NCBI RefSeq assembly: GCF_036032445.1 | Contig: NZ_CP107932.1 | Coordinates: forward strand, 6,078,501-6,142,500 | From: Nocardia sp. NBC_00416 | GTDB taxonomy: Bacteria > Actinomycetota > Actinomycetes > Mycobacteriales > Mycobacteriaceae | Length of the DNA: 64,000 bases | Direction of reading: 5' to 3' | Shown here: positions 18,201-25,471 of the stretch, piece by piece | Layout: every line of letters starts with the position of its first letter | Numbering within the stretch: position 1 is the first letter of the stretch | Position numbers and translations under genes: made by a program | The notes under the pieces: model-generated | The model's database searches: none | Told to the model about the DNA's origin: nothing | The model's input: the letters and a program-made list of their open reading frames with translations, nothing else

Positions 18201-19305
18201 GATCAATGCCATTGCCGGGCAGGGTCTTTCGTTCGGCATCCACCTGCTGATCGGCGCTTCGCGCTGGGCCGAGATCCGGCCGGTGATCAAGGATCAGATC
18301 GGCACCCGGATCGAATTGCGTCTCGGCGACCCCACCGATTCGGAAATGGGCCGCCGGGTAGCCCATCAGGTGCCGGTGGGGCGGCCGGGCCGGGGCCTCA
18401 CCGCCGACCATCTGCACATGCTCATCGCACTGCCCAGGCTGGACTCCAACTCCGATGCCGGCAATGTCGCGGAGGGGGTGACCGGGGCGCGCACCGAATT
18501 GGCGCAGTTGTACGCGAACCGCCGCGCGCCCGAGGTCCGGATGCTGCCGCTGAAGTTCGAGCGGGCCGACCTGCTCGACCAGGCGCGCGCGCAGGGCATC
18601 GAATCCAGTGCGACCCGGATCGTGGTGGGTCTGGGCGAGTCCGAACTGCAGCCGTTGGTCATGGATTTCAACGCCGAACCGCATTTCATGGCGTTCGCCG
18701 ATGTCGAATGCGGTAAGACCACCCTGCTGCGCAATATCGTCATGGGCATCACCGAGAACTCGACCGCCGAAACGGCCCGGGTGATCATGATCGACTACCG
18801 CCGCACCATGCTCGGGGTCATCGAGGGCGACCAGCTGGCCGGATATTCCACCTCCTCGCAGACCTGTGCTCCGATGATCAAAGAAGTCGCCGCCTACCTG
18901 GCCAAGCGCATTCCCGGATCCGATATCACTCCGCAGCAGTTGCGGGATCGCAGCTGGTGGAGCGGACCGGAGATCTACATCGTGGTCGACGACTACGATA
19001 TGGTCGCCGCCGGCAGCACCAACCCGTTCCAGCCGTTGATCGAGTTCCTGCCGCAGGCCCGCGATATCGGTATGCACCTCGTGGTCACCCGGCGGATCGG
19101 CGGGGTGTCACGCGCCCTGTACGACCCGATCCTGGGCACCATGAAGAACATGTCCGTGGAAACGCTGATCATGAGCGGATCCAAGGACGAGGGTAAACTG
19201 ATCGGGGATGTGCGCCCCGGCAAACTGCCGCCCGGTCGCGGCACCCTGGTATCGCGCAGCCGCGGTATCGAGATGGTGCATATCGCTCATCTGGATCCGC
19301 TGTGA
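15253..19305 (+). CDS. eccC: Type VII secretion FtsK/SpoIIIE ATPase EccC (locus 1)
   Basis: Motor and substrate receptor of the ESX core complex. The 1350-residue protein is the single-chain form (not split into Ca and Cb). It has two Met-rich membrane segments (about residues 37-55 and 70-90), then a stalk and three nucleotide-binding domains. Their P-loops are GATGSGKS (about 483), GGPQSGKS (about 851) and the weaker ADVECGKT (about 1149). Walker B strands include LVLVDFKGG and YCLDFGGG. It lies 44 bp after mycP with an AGAAGGAA site. Confidence 0.96.
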   Translation: MATEGFVRRPRIAPPRAPGGEVALTAPPEVPRAVPAPLMTKIMPVVMVVMVVGMIGMMAMMGRNLLANPFMMMFPMMMIMSMVGMMAGFRGGGGKRAVELNEERKDYFRYLDQVRRDVRRTGGKQLESLEWSHPEPADLPSLVGTRRMWERRPNDPDFGHVRVGVGSHRLATKLARPETGPLEDLEPVSTVALRRFVRTHSVVHRLPTAVSLRAFPAINIGGDPGESHTLVRAMLMELATFHGPDHLAIAVVCSDPDAPIWSWAKWLPHLQHPTQRDGMGTVRMMYQSLGELETALSAELIERGRFMRNPQPTQGRLHLVVVIDDGYVSGNERLVAESGLDSVTVLDLTAPETGLAARRGLQLVCADAEVSAKSAAGVERFATADEVSTAEAESFSRALARYRLATAAQIVSLGEGTTADPGLMALLKISDAAQIDPARVWRPRTARERLRVPIGITPDGTPVEIDIKESAENGMGPHGLCIGATGSGKSEFLRTLVLSLVATHSPDALNLVLVDFKGGATFLGLDPLPHVAAVITNLEEELSLVDRMKDALAGEMNRRQELLRSSGNYANVTDYEKARAAGVPLDPLPALFVVVDEFSELLSQKPDFAELFVMIGRLGRSLHVHLLLASQRLEENKLRGLESHLSYRIGLRTFSANESRAVLGITDAYHLPSVPGSGYLKSDASDPLRFNASYVSGQYEAPHGTVTGEDGSPLARQRPAMFTAAPVELPEIPVDDQASPAAGNPLLELPPPPSQMSAAALEGEGVPDSLLDVVVKRLTGHGRPAHEVWLPPLDESPTVDMLLPEPDWRSPVNRHGQLWMPIGVIDKPYEQRRDVLTINLAGSQGNVAVVGGPQSGKSTTLRAIIMAAAATHTPEQVQIYCLDFGGGSMTGLVGIPHVGSVAGRLDGDRVRRTIAELTSLMRQREERFAEHGIESMAEYRRRKFAALQQGITDPFPEDAFGDVFLVIDGWMAMREEFDVLEPQINAIAGQGLSFGIHLLIGASRWAEIRPVIKDQIGTRIELRLGDPTDSEMGRRVAHQVPVGRPGRGLTADHLHMLIALPRLDSNSDAGNVAEGVTGARTELAQLYANRRAPEVRMLPLKFERADLLDQARAQGIESSATRIVVGLGESELQPLVMDFNAEPHFMAFADVECGKTTLLRNIVMGITENSTAETARVIMIDYRRTMLGVIEGDQLAGYSTSSQTCAPMIKEVAAYLAKRIPGSDITPQQLRDRSWWSGPEIYIVVDDYDMVAAGSTNPFQPLIEFLPQARDIGMHLVVTRRIGGVSRALYDPILGTMKNMSVETLIMSGSKDEGKLIGDVRPGKLPPGRGTLVSRSRGIEMVHIAHLDPL

Positions 19306-19323
19306 CCCTCCGGTGCGGTGGCG

Positions 19324-19345
19324 CCCGCGCTCAGCCGAGCGCGGG
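19324..19345. terminator. Hairpin at the convergent eccC/GNAT ends
   Basis: A perfect 9-bp stem (CCCGCGCTC / GAGCGCGGG) with a 4-nt loop starts 19 bases after the eccC stop and overlaps the last codons of the GNAT gene. It is a candidate terminator for eccC. No T-run follows. Confidence 0.45.
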
Positions 19346-19933
19346 CAGGACGATCGGGTAGCGCGCGAGCGGCGTCATCGGGAACCCGCCGACACCGCCG
19401 TCGTCCACCAGCCACCGGTCGACATGCCGTTCGAACAGCGCACACGAGGGACTCCGGTTGTCCGGGTCGGCGATCCGGGCGAGCCGGAACCCGGCGCGCT
19501 GATAGTAGGCGTGCAGTTCGTAGTTGGTGGTCCAGGCGTCCAGCCGCACCCAGTGCCGTCCGTGCGCGCGCGCCAGTGCCGCCGCATGGGCCAGCAGATG
19601 CTGTCCGACACTGTGTCCCGCGTAGCGCAGATCCACGATGAGATAGTGCACGATCAGCGAATCGGCCAGTTCGGCCATGGTCCACAACTCCCGGTCCGCG
19701 CGGTCGTTGATGGTGATGGTCCCGGCGGGTTCCCCGTTCACCTCGGCGATCCAGGTTTCCCAGTCGGATACGGCTCGGCGCACGGCGCACGCGAAATAGT
19801 CGATCGAGAGCCCGGAAGCCGCCGTCGACCACTGGTCCGAGCCGCGGGCGGCCAGCCACGAGGAGCGTTGGAGCCGCAGGCGGCAGATCAGGTCCAGGTC
19901 ATGGCAGGCGGCCGGACGAATCTGCACCGTCAT
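19331..19933 (-). CDS. GNAT-family N-acetyltransferase
   Basis: The 200-residue product has GNAT landmarks: the core strand WIAEVNGEPAGTITI, LIVHYLIVDLRYAGHSVGQHLLAHAAALA (acetyl-CoA loop region, with a weak GxSVG in place of the usual Q/RxxGxG/A), and YYQRAGFRLARI near the end. The substrate is unknown. It starts three bases after the GntR stop without its own clear ribosome-binding site, so the two are probably coupled. It is convergent with eccC and need not be part of the secretion system. Confidence 0.8.
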   Translation of the reverse strand: MTVQIRPAACHDLDLICRLRLQRSSWLAARGSDQWSTAASGLSIDYFACAVRRAVSDWETWIAEVNGEPAGTITINDRADRELWTMAELADSLIVHYLIVDLRYAGHSVGQHLLAHAAALARAHGRHWVRLDAWTTNYELHAYYQRAGFRLARIADPDNRSPSCALFERHVDRWLVDDGGVGGFPMTPLARYPIVLPALG

Positions 19934-19936
19934 GAG

Positions 19937-20743
19937 CTAAAACCATATCTCGGACCGATCGGTCTGATCCAGCACACCTCGGATCACCGCTGTTCCGCCG
20001 GAATCACCGAGTTCGTAGGCCAGCCGGTTACTGGCCGCGATGGAGCGATGGCGCGTCACCCGGGTGACGCGCTGGTGGTTGGCGCCGACCCGCAGGTGGT
20101 CCAGCAGGATGGTGCCGATGGCGACGCCGAGTATCGCCGCCTCCTCCGCGCCGGCCGGACGTGCGACGAGCGAGTCGCGGTACGCGGTCTCGCCCTGACC
20201 GCGGTCGGCGAGGCGGCGTGTCGTTCCCTCGGCGATATCGTGCGGTGAATCGATCCCGGTGGCCTCGGCCAGATCTCGCGGATAGAAACTCACCTCCCAC
20301 GACCACGGCTCGTTGTCCAGGAACTGTACGACGGTCCGGGCCAGTACCCACGAATCCACCGGGATGCCCAGCCATTGCGCGACACGCTGGTCCGCAGGTT
20401 CCATCCGCGCGCTGAATTCCTTGGTCGGCACGCGGCCCGCGGCGCGCGCGATCTCCTCGAAGATATCGTGGCCGGCCCGCGGTCGATCCGGGCGGATATG
20501 GTCGGTGACCACGGATTCCAGCACTTCCCGGCTGCGGACGATGGTGCCCCGGGAAGTGGCCGTATAGACGAGATTCTCGGCGACCAGCACCTGGATCGCG
20601 TTGCGTGCCGTGGTGAGCGAAACCTTCATCTGCTCGGCGAGTTCGGTGTGGCTGGGCAAGCGATTCCCCGGCTGCCACTTGCCTGCTCGTATCTCCTCGC
20701 GGAGGTGGTCCGCGATCCGCCGATACGTCGGACCGTCCGCCAT
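19937..20743 (-). CDS. GntR-family regulator (HutC/UTRA type)
   Basis: The 268-residue product has an N-terminal winged HTH (YRRIADHLREEIRAGKW to TSRGTIV, about residues 5-70) and a C-terminal UTRA-like ligand domain with HRSIAASNRLAYEL near the end. A GAGGAG site precedes ATG 20743. It is divergent from the DUF4254 gene, and an ACGAA-N10-TTCGT inverted repeat lies in the gap. It probably regulates itself and one or both neighbours; the effector is unknown. Confidence 0.88.
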   Translation of the reverse strand: MADGPTYRRIADHLREEIRAGKWQPGNRLPSHTELAEQMKVSLTTARNAIQVLVAENLVYTATSRGTIVRSREVLESVVTDHIRPDRPRAGHDIFEEIARAAGRVPTKEFSARMEPADQRVAQWLGIPVDSWVLARTVVQFLDNEPWSWEVSFYPRDLAEATGIDSPHDIAEGTTRRLADRGQGETAYRDSLVARPAGAEEAAILGVAIGTILLDHLRVGANHQRVTRVTRHRSIAASNRLAYELGDSGGTAVIRGVLDQTDRSEIWF

Positions 20744-20769
20744 CGTGCTCCTCGGGTGGTCTCCAGATA

Positions 20770-20789
20770 ACGAAGTGTACGCTTTTCGT
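20770..20789. promoter_or_regulatory. Inverted repeat in the gntR/DUF4254 gap
   Basis: ACGAA and TTCGT are separated by 10 bases, about 27 bp upstream of the gntR start. The position suits an operator for the GntR protein, but this is inferred from symmetry alone. Confidence 0.4.
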
Positions 20790-20810
20790 GTCCAGGGGGG
20801 CCTTTATCGC

Positions 20811-20838
20811 TTGACAGTAGCCTTTCGCGGTTTATTGT
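20811..20838 (+). promoter_or_regulatory. Promoter for the DUF4254 gene
   Basis: A perfect -35 box TTGACA (20811-20816) and TATTGT (20833-20838) are separated by 16 bases, about 30 bp upstream of ATG 20870. It is one of the clearest housekeeping-type promoters in the window and lies in an AT-richer patch. Confidence 0.65.
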
Positions 20839-20869
20839 AATCAACGTACTGACCCGGTGTTGTGCGGCG

Positions 20870-21415
20870 ATGAACGGCGAGGCAACCGTGACAGGTTCGG
20901 ATACAACAGTCGTAATGGCTCTTCCCGGCGCCCAGCGCGTCGCTGATCCCTTGGCGCAGACCGGGTCTCCCGGTCCGCTGCCGAATTCGGACTTACTGGT
21001 GCGCGCGGCGCGCGGCCACCGGGTCGTCGGGGGTCAGCTGCTCTGGTATGCCCGTGATCTGGCCGTACTCCACGAGCGAAGGCTGGTGGGCCGCGGCGGA
21101 TCGATTGTCACCGATCCCGACCGATTGGTCGAGATCGAACGGCGCCGGATGGAATTGGTGCTGGCGATCGATGATTGGGTGGGACGCAATGTTCCGCAGC
21201 ACCGGCTCGGTGTCACCCTGCACACCGAGACCGTCGGCGCGATCATCGATCGGCTGGCCGAATCCGCGGTCCGCGCCCACCACGCGTTGATGACCCTGGA
21301 CGCGGACGACGAACTCCTGCACGGCGCCTGGCATCATCTGGCCGAACTGGCCGATGCCTACGACGCGCTGGTCGGCGACGTACTGGCTGGAAGGCGACGA
21401 CTGCCGGAGTGGTGA
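20870..21415 (+). CDS. DUF4254 domain protein
   Basis: The 181-residue product matches the DUF4254 pattern as I recall it: LLVRAARGH, LAVLHERRL, a DPDRLVEIERRRMELVLAIDDWV helix, HTETVGAIIDRLAESAVRAHHAL, and HHLAELADAYDALVGDVLAGRRRLP at the C terminus. It is mostly helical with no membrane segment, and its function is unknown. A GTG at 20888 is an alternative start. It is divergent from the GntR gene, which probably controls it. Confidence 0.75.
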   Translation: MNGEATVTGSDTTVVMALPGAQRVADPLAQTGSPGPLPNSDLLVRAARGHRVVGGQLLWYARDLAVLHERRLVGRGGSIVTDPDRLVEIERRRMELVLAIDDWVGRNVPQHRLGVTLHTETVGAIIDRLAESAVRAHHALMTLDADDELLHGAWHHLAELADAYDALVGDVLAGRRRLPEW

Positions 21416-21417
21416 GC

Positions 21418-21455
21418 ACCCCGTGACCGGCCGCCGCCACGGCCGGCCACGGGGT
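21418..21455. terminator. Long hairpin between DUF4254 gene and the MinD-like gene
   Basis: Arms ACCCCGTG/CACGGGGT and inner CCGGCCG/CGGCCGG form a 15-bp stem with one A-C mismatch and a 6-nt loop. It starts three bases after the DUF4254 stop and lies between convergent genes. Confidence 0.6.
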
Positions 21456-21486
21456 CCGCTACCCGCGCCCGATACGAGCGCGGGAT

Positions 21487-24141
21487 TCACCCGCCCTGGT
21501 GTGGCCGGTAGCTCTGCGTGAAATCGTCGGCCACGGTCGCCGCCAATTCCACGTACGCGCGCTTGGTCTCTTTCTTCAACCGCACCAGATCGATCTCCGC
21601 GCCCTCGGACATATGCGGGTCGAACGGGATCATGTGCACGGCCCGGCAGCGGGACAGGAAGTACTGCCGCAACTGCTGCACATCGATATTCGGCGAGCCG
21701 TCGCGCGGCGAGTTGATCACCACCACGGCGTTCTGCACCAGATGGTGGTAGCCGTGCAGCGAAAGCCAGTCCAGCGTGGCCGACGCGCTCTGCGCACCGT
21801 CGATCGCGGTCGGCGAGATGAGCACCAGCGAATGCGCCAGTTGCAGTACCCCGGCCATCGCCGAATGCATCAGACCGGTACCGCAGTCGGTGAGGATGAT
21901 GTTGTAGAACCGCTGCAAGATCCGGGCCACCGCCCGGTACTCGTCCTCGTTGAATGCTTCCGACGCGGCCGGATCCCGCTCGCTGGCAAGTACTTCCAGC
22001 CGGCTGGTCCCCTGCGAGGTGTGCCGCCGCACATCCGAATAGCGCTCGATAGCCGGATCGAGCAGCAGATCGCGCACCGTGGACCGAGTCTGCAGCGGAA
22101 CCCGTTGCGACAGCGTGCCGAAGTCGGGGTTCGCGTCCACCGCGATCACCCGGTCACCACGCACGGACGCGAAGGTCGAGCCGAGCCCGATCGTGGTGGT
22201 GGTCTTGCCGACACCGCCCTTCAGCGACAGCACCGCGATCCGGTAGTCGCCGCGCACCGGTTGCCGGATCCGCGCCACCAACTCCTGCAGCCGCCGCTCC
22301 TCGGCGGATATGCCCGGATTTATCCGGCCGCCGGACGCGTGGTGCACCACCTTGCGCCAGCCCTGGCCGGATGCCTTCTTCGCGCGTCGTACCGAGACAT
22401 CGTCGAGCGACGGTCCGCCGCCGGGGCCCGCCGCGCCGAACTGCCCCGGGTTCTGCTGCCACTGCTGCCCGGGCGGCCTGCCCTGCTGCTGCCAGGCCGG
22501 GGGCGCGCCGGCCTGCTGCTGTGGCGGGGTGAGCGGCTGGTTCTGCCACTGCGGCCCAGCGGGGTTGTTCGGGGGCGGCTGACCGGGGCCGGGCCCGCCG
22601 TGACCCGCCGGCCCGCGGAACGGACCCGCCGGCCCCGGGGGCTGTTGCCACGACTGCTGCTGTCCGGGGTACTGGGGACCTGGCGGCTGGGGCCGTTCCT
22701 GCTCGGGCGCCCGCCACTGCTGCCCCGGCGCGCCCTCGGCAGGGGCCGGGGGCGCGGCTTCCGGCGCCTGCCGCCGGGGGCCGCCGTCGTGGGGAGCCGG
22801 GGCGTGGAAGTCGGGCGGTACCGAGTCGCCGACGCCGGTCGAAAAGCTGTCGTACGAGTGCGGAGCACTCTCCGGCGCGCGCATGCTCTCCGGCGGCCCG
22901 GGCTCGGGGTGCGCCGGGGGCGCACTCTCCGGCGCGGTGGCAGGGGGGCCGCTCACCGGTGCGACGAAGGGATCGGGAGCGTCGGCCGGGCCGGGAGCCG
23001 GAGTCGTGACGGGAGCGGGCGGGGGAGTGGCCGGCGGCGCCGAGGCGTCGGGGCCGGCGGCTTCGGTGGCGGCCGGGAATTCCGTCGGCGCCGGCGGCAG
23101 ATCGGGCAGGCGTCGCAGCGGCTGCTGGGCGGTCGGGTTCGCGTCGGTACCCGTGGCGCCGGTGTCCGAGCCGCCGGTGGGCGGCGCGTCCGGCAGCGGT
23201 GGCGGCGGTGGCAGGAGGGGCGGCCGAGCGGGGGACGTGGTGGCGGCGCCTTCGACCGGCGCGTTCATCCACGCGGGCACGTCGGAGGTGTTCGTCGCCG
23301 GCTCGGGGCCGGGTTGCGGCGGGATCGAATCGGAGGTGTTCGCCGCCGGCTCGGGGCCGGGCTGCGGCGGGATCGAATGGTGGGGGCGCAGCCGGTCGAA
23401 TTCCGGCCCCGGGTCGGCCGGATGCCGTACGGGCAGATCCGGGAGGCCGGGCGCCGGAGCCGGCTGGCCGGTGTACCCGCCGACGTCGTCGAAACGAGGG
23501 CTCGATTGCCGGCTCGGATCCGGTCCGGGGCGCTGCTGTTCCTGGAGGTTCGGTTGCCCGGGATCTCCGCCGGGACCCCACTGCGGGCCCGGATGGGGAC
23601 CTCCGTCCGGACCCCACTGCGGGGCCGGGGCGGGCCCGGTCGGTGCGGGTGGCGGGGGAACCATGGGGCCCGACCGGTCACCGGGCGGGAACTGCCCGGG
23701 CGGGACGCCGCGAACTTCCTGCTGGAACGGATCCGGTTGCCGGGCCGGTTCGGCGGCATCGGGCGTATCAGCGGGTGGCGTCGCCCATTCGTGCCGCTGG
23801 GTCCCCTCGGCCCAGTCGTTGCGCTGCGACGGCCGCGGGCCGTTGCTGTTCGGCAGCAGTTCCCCGACGCGATCTTCGAGCGAGGGCTGGTCCCTGTTCT
23901 TGTTGCGGAACCAACCCTTACCCTTTTTCCTGTCGTCGTCGGAGGCGCGCTCCTCGTCGCGGCCGCGACGGCTGAAGAAACCGTCCGGCGGCTCCGGGGT
24001 CTCGGGGATGACCTCGTCCTGGGGGAGGTTCTGGACGGGCGGCGGCTCGTAATTGCGGAAATTCCCCTGGCCGACCCCGGTGACTTCGGTATCGGCCAGC
24101 CACGGTGGCAGCATGGGGAGGCCGTCGTTACTGCGGCTCAC
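21487..24141 (-). CDS. Proline-rich MinD/ParA-type ATPase, EspI-like
   Basis: The 884-residue product has a charged N terminus, a very long Pro/Gly/Gln-rich region (about residues 130-600) and a C-terminal MinD/ParA ATPase domain with the deviant Walker A KGGVGKTT, followed by VIAVDANPDFGTLSQR and NIILTDCGTG. This layout matches EspI-type proteins of ESX loci, some of which regulate secretion. The GTG start has AGGAGGGG upstream. It ends the block before infA and is not contiguous with eccC, so its link to locus 1 is inferred. There is a duplicated 16-residue unit (23282-23377). Confidence 0.82.
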   Translation of the reverse strand: MSRSNDGLPMLPPWLADTEVTGVGQGNFRNYEPPPVQNLPQDEVIPETPEPPDGFFSRRGRDEERASDDDRKKGKGWFRNKNRDQPSLEDRVGELLPNSNGPRPSQRNDWAEGTQRHEWATPPADTPDAAEPARQPDPFQQEVRGVPPGQFPPGDRSGPMVPPPPAPTGPAPAPQWGPDGGPHPGPQWGPGGDPGQPNLQEQQRPGPDPSRQSSPRFDDVGGYTGQPAPAPGLPDLPVRHPADPGPEFDRLRPHHSIPPQPGPEPAANTSDSIPPQPGPEPATNTSDVPAWMNAPVEGAATTSPARPPLLPPPPPLPDAPPTGGSDTGATGTDANPTAQQPLRRLPDLPPAPTEFPAATEAAGPDASAPPATPPPAPVTTPAPGPADAPDPFVAPVSGPPATAPESAPPAHPEPGPPESMRAPESAPHSYDSFSTGVGDSVPPDFHAPAPHDGGPRRQAPEAAPPAPAEGAPGQQWRAPEQERPQPPGPQYPGQQQSWQQPPGPAGPFRGPAGHGGPGPGQPPPNNPAGPQWQNQPLTPPQQQAGAPPAWQQQGRPPGQQWQQNPGQFGAAGPGGGPSLDDVSVRRAKKASGQGWRKVVHHASGGRINPGISAEERRLQELVARIRQPVRGDYRIAVLSLKGGVGKTTTTIGLGSTFASVRGDRVIAVDANPDFGTLSQRVPLQTRSTVRDLLLDPAIERYSDVRRHTSQGTSRLEVLASERDPAASEAFNEDEYRAVARILQRFYNIILTDCGTGLMHSAMAGVLQLAHSLVLISPTAIDGAQSASATLDWLSLHGYHHLVQNAVVVINSPRDGSPNIDVQQLRQYFLSRCRAVHMIPFDPHMSEGAEIDLVRLKKETKRAYVELAATVADDFTQSYRPHQGG
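23282..23377. repeat. 48-bp direct repeat inside the MinD-like gene
   Basis: Two adjacent 48-bp copies (23282-23329 and 23330-23377) differ at only two positions and stay in frame. They encode two near-identical 16-residue units built around PPQPGPEPA(A/T)NTSD. This points to recent slippage in the disordered Pro-rich region. Confidence 0.85.
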
Positions 24142-24456
24142 CGGTCCCCTCCTGGAATGGTCGTCCTCGGTCAGCGGCCAGTTTACGCGACAAGTCCCAT
24201 TCGACTCAGCGCCGGGACTCGGGCCGGGGCCGCGTGACGCGTCGCGCGGAGTACCCCTTTTTGCCCGATCCCATACCTACCGGTAAGCTGGCCAGGCGGT
24301 GTATCAAAGCGCCGCCTGTTCGTGTGCGATCGGTTGTGGTCATCACTGCAGTGCAGTGTGGGCCGTCCTGCGGTGAGCACTCGCGTGCTTCGGCCGGTGC
24401 ACCGGGCAGTACCAGGCAATCAGACCAGGTTGAGTGTAACCGGGATCGCGGAGGAT
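24142..24456. other. infA upstream region
   Basis: This 315-bp gap separates the start of the MinD-like gene (minus) from infA (plus) and must hold both promoters. It contains a candidate infA promoter at 24261-24289 and, downstream of it, the repetitive element CACTGCAGTGCAGTG. If the promoter is right, the infA leader is about 160 nt. I see no recognisable riboswitch. Confidence 0.5.
24261..24289 (+). promoter_or_regulatory. Candidate promoter for infA and the following ribosomal genes
   Basis: TTGCCC (24261-24266) and TAAGCT (24284-24289) are spaced by 17 bases. They fit a housekeeping sigma promoter in orientation and position. This would drive the transferred infA-rpoA block independently of secY-map. 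Confidence 0.5.
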
Positions 24457-24678
24457 ATGGCGAAGAAAGACGGGGCCATCGAGGTCGAGGGGCGGGTTGT
24501 CGAGCCGTTGCCGAATGCGATGTTCCGGATCGAACTCGAGAACGGGCACAAGGTCCTCGCGCATATCAGCGGCAAGATGCGGCAGCACTACATCCGTATC
24601 CTGCCGGAGGACCGGGTCGTCGTCGAGTTGTCACCGTACGACCTGTCCCGCGGTCGGATCGTCTACCGCTACAAGTGA
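24457..24678 (+). CDS. infA: Translation initiation factor IF-1
   Basis: The 73-residue product is a single S1/OB-fold protein beginning [20 protein letters not shown] and ending [10 protein letters not shown], the standard IF-1 sequence. It binds the 30S A site during initiation. ATG 24457 is used, with GGAGG nearby; the frame upstream to 24322 is not IF-1-like. It starts the infA-rpmJ-rpsM-rpsK-rpsD-rpoA-rplQ block. Confidence 0.97.
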
Positions 24679-24710
24679 ACGAGTGGGCCCCGGCTCGCTC
24701 TCCGAGATTT

Positions 24711-24732
24711 CCCCGGTCGTACCCGACCGGGG
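24711..24732 (+). terminator. Hairpin between infA and rpmJ
   Basis: A perfect 9-bp inverted repeat (CCCCGGTCG / CGACCGGGG) with a 4-nt loop and no T-run lies in the 106-bp infA-rpmJ gap. It is more likely an attenuator or RNA-processing signal than a full stop. Confidence 0.45.
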
Positions 24733-24784
24733 TCAACTGTGTTCACACCCCCGTGGTGTGGACCACACGAAAGATTGGACGGAC

Positions 24785-24898
24785 GTGAAGGTTCAGCCGA
24801 GCGTCAAGAAGATCTGCGAAAAGTGCAAGGTGATCCGGCGTAACGGCCGGGTCATGGTGATCTGCGACAACCTGCGGCACAAGCAGCGGCAGGGCTGA
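24785..24898 (+). CDS. rpmJ: 50S ribosomal protein L36
   Basis: A 37-codon ORF with GTG start encodes MKVQPSVKKICEKCKVIRRN and continues to NLRHKQRQG. It is the zinc-binding form of L36, with CEKC, a later Cys (VICDN) and His (LRHKQ). It lies between infA and rpsM, its conserved place. Confidence 0.97.
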   Translation: MKVQPSVKKICEKCKVIRRNGRVMVICDNLRHKQRQG

Positions 24899-25089
24899 CA
24901 CCGGCGCCGAGCACCGAACGCGGTTCGGACTGGCACACAGAAGAACTCCCAGCTCCAGCCGCACACTGAGGATTCATCCGGGATCTCTCCGGAAAGTGTG
25001 CGTGCCTACCCCCGGAACGGAGGCCGGGGCCCCACCAGACGAGGGGACGGACAGGGAGCAGACCTCCGCAACAATTAAGGAAATGCCAG

Positions 25090-25461
25090 ATGGCACGTCT
25101 CATGGGCGTCGACCTCCCGCGCGAGAAGCGCATGGAGATCGCACTGACCTACATCTACGGCGTCGGTCGTACCCGCTCCAAGGAGATCCTGGCCGCCACC
25201 GGCGTCAGCCCGGATCTGCGCTCGAAGGATCTCACCGACGAGCAGGTCTCGCAGCTGCGTGACTACATCGAGGGCTCGTCCCTCAAGGTCGAAGGCGACC
25301 TGCGTCGTGAGGTCCAGGCCGATATTCGTCGCAAGATCGAGATCGGCTGCTACCAGGGTCTGCGCCACCGTCGTGGCCTGCCTGTACACGGCCAGCGCAC
25401 CAAGACCAACGCGCGTACCCGTAAGGGTCCCAAGCGCACCGTCGCCGGCAAGAAGAAGTAG
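25090..25461 (+). CDS. rpsM: 30S ribosomal protein S13
   Basis: The 123-residue product begins MARLMGVDLPREKRMEIALT and contains the helix-hairpin-helix IYGVGRTRSKEIL and the C-terminal RGLPVHGQRTKTNARTRKGP motif followed by a lysine tail. S13 sits in the 30S head and contacts P-site tRNA. A 191-bp gap upstream may hold an additional promoter. Confidence 0.97.
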   Translation: MARLMGVDLPREKRMEIALTYIYGVGRTRSKEILAATGVSPDLRSKDLTDEQVSQLRDYIEGSSLKVEGDLRREVQADIRRKIEIGCYQGLRHRRGLPVHGQRTKTNARTRKGPKRTVAGKKK

Positions 25462-25471
25462 GGGATAAGCG

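Noticed and set aside
21499..24237. A 912-codon plus-strand open frame opposite the MinD-like gene
   Set aside because: It is a low-complexity Arg/Gly-rich shadow of the Pro-rich gene on the minus strand. The minus strand carries a full ATPase domain and a proper ribosome-binding site.
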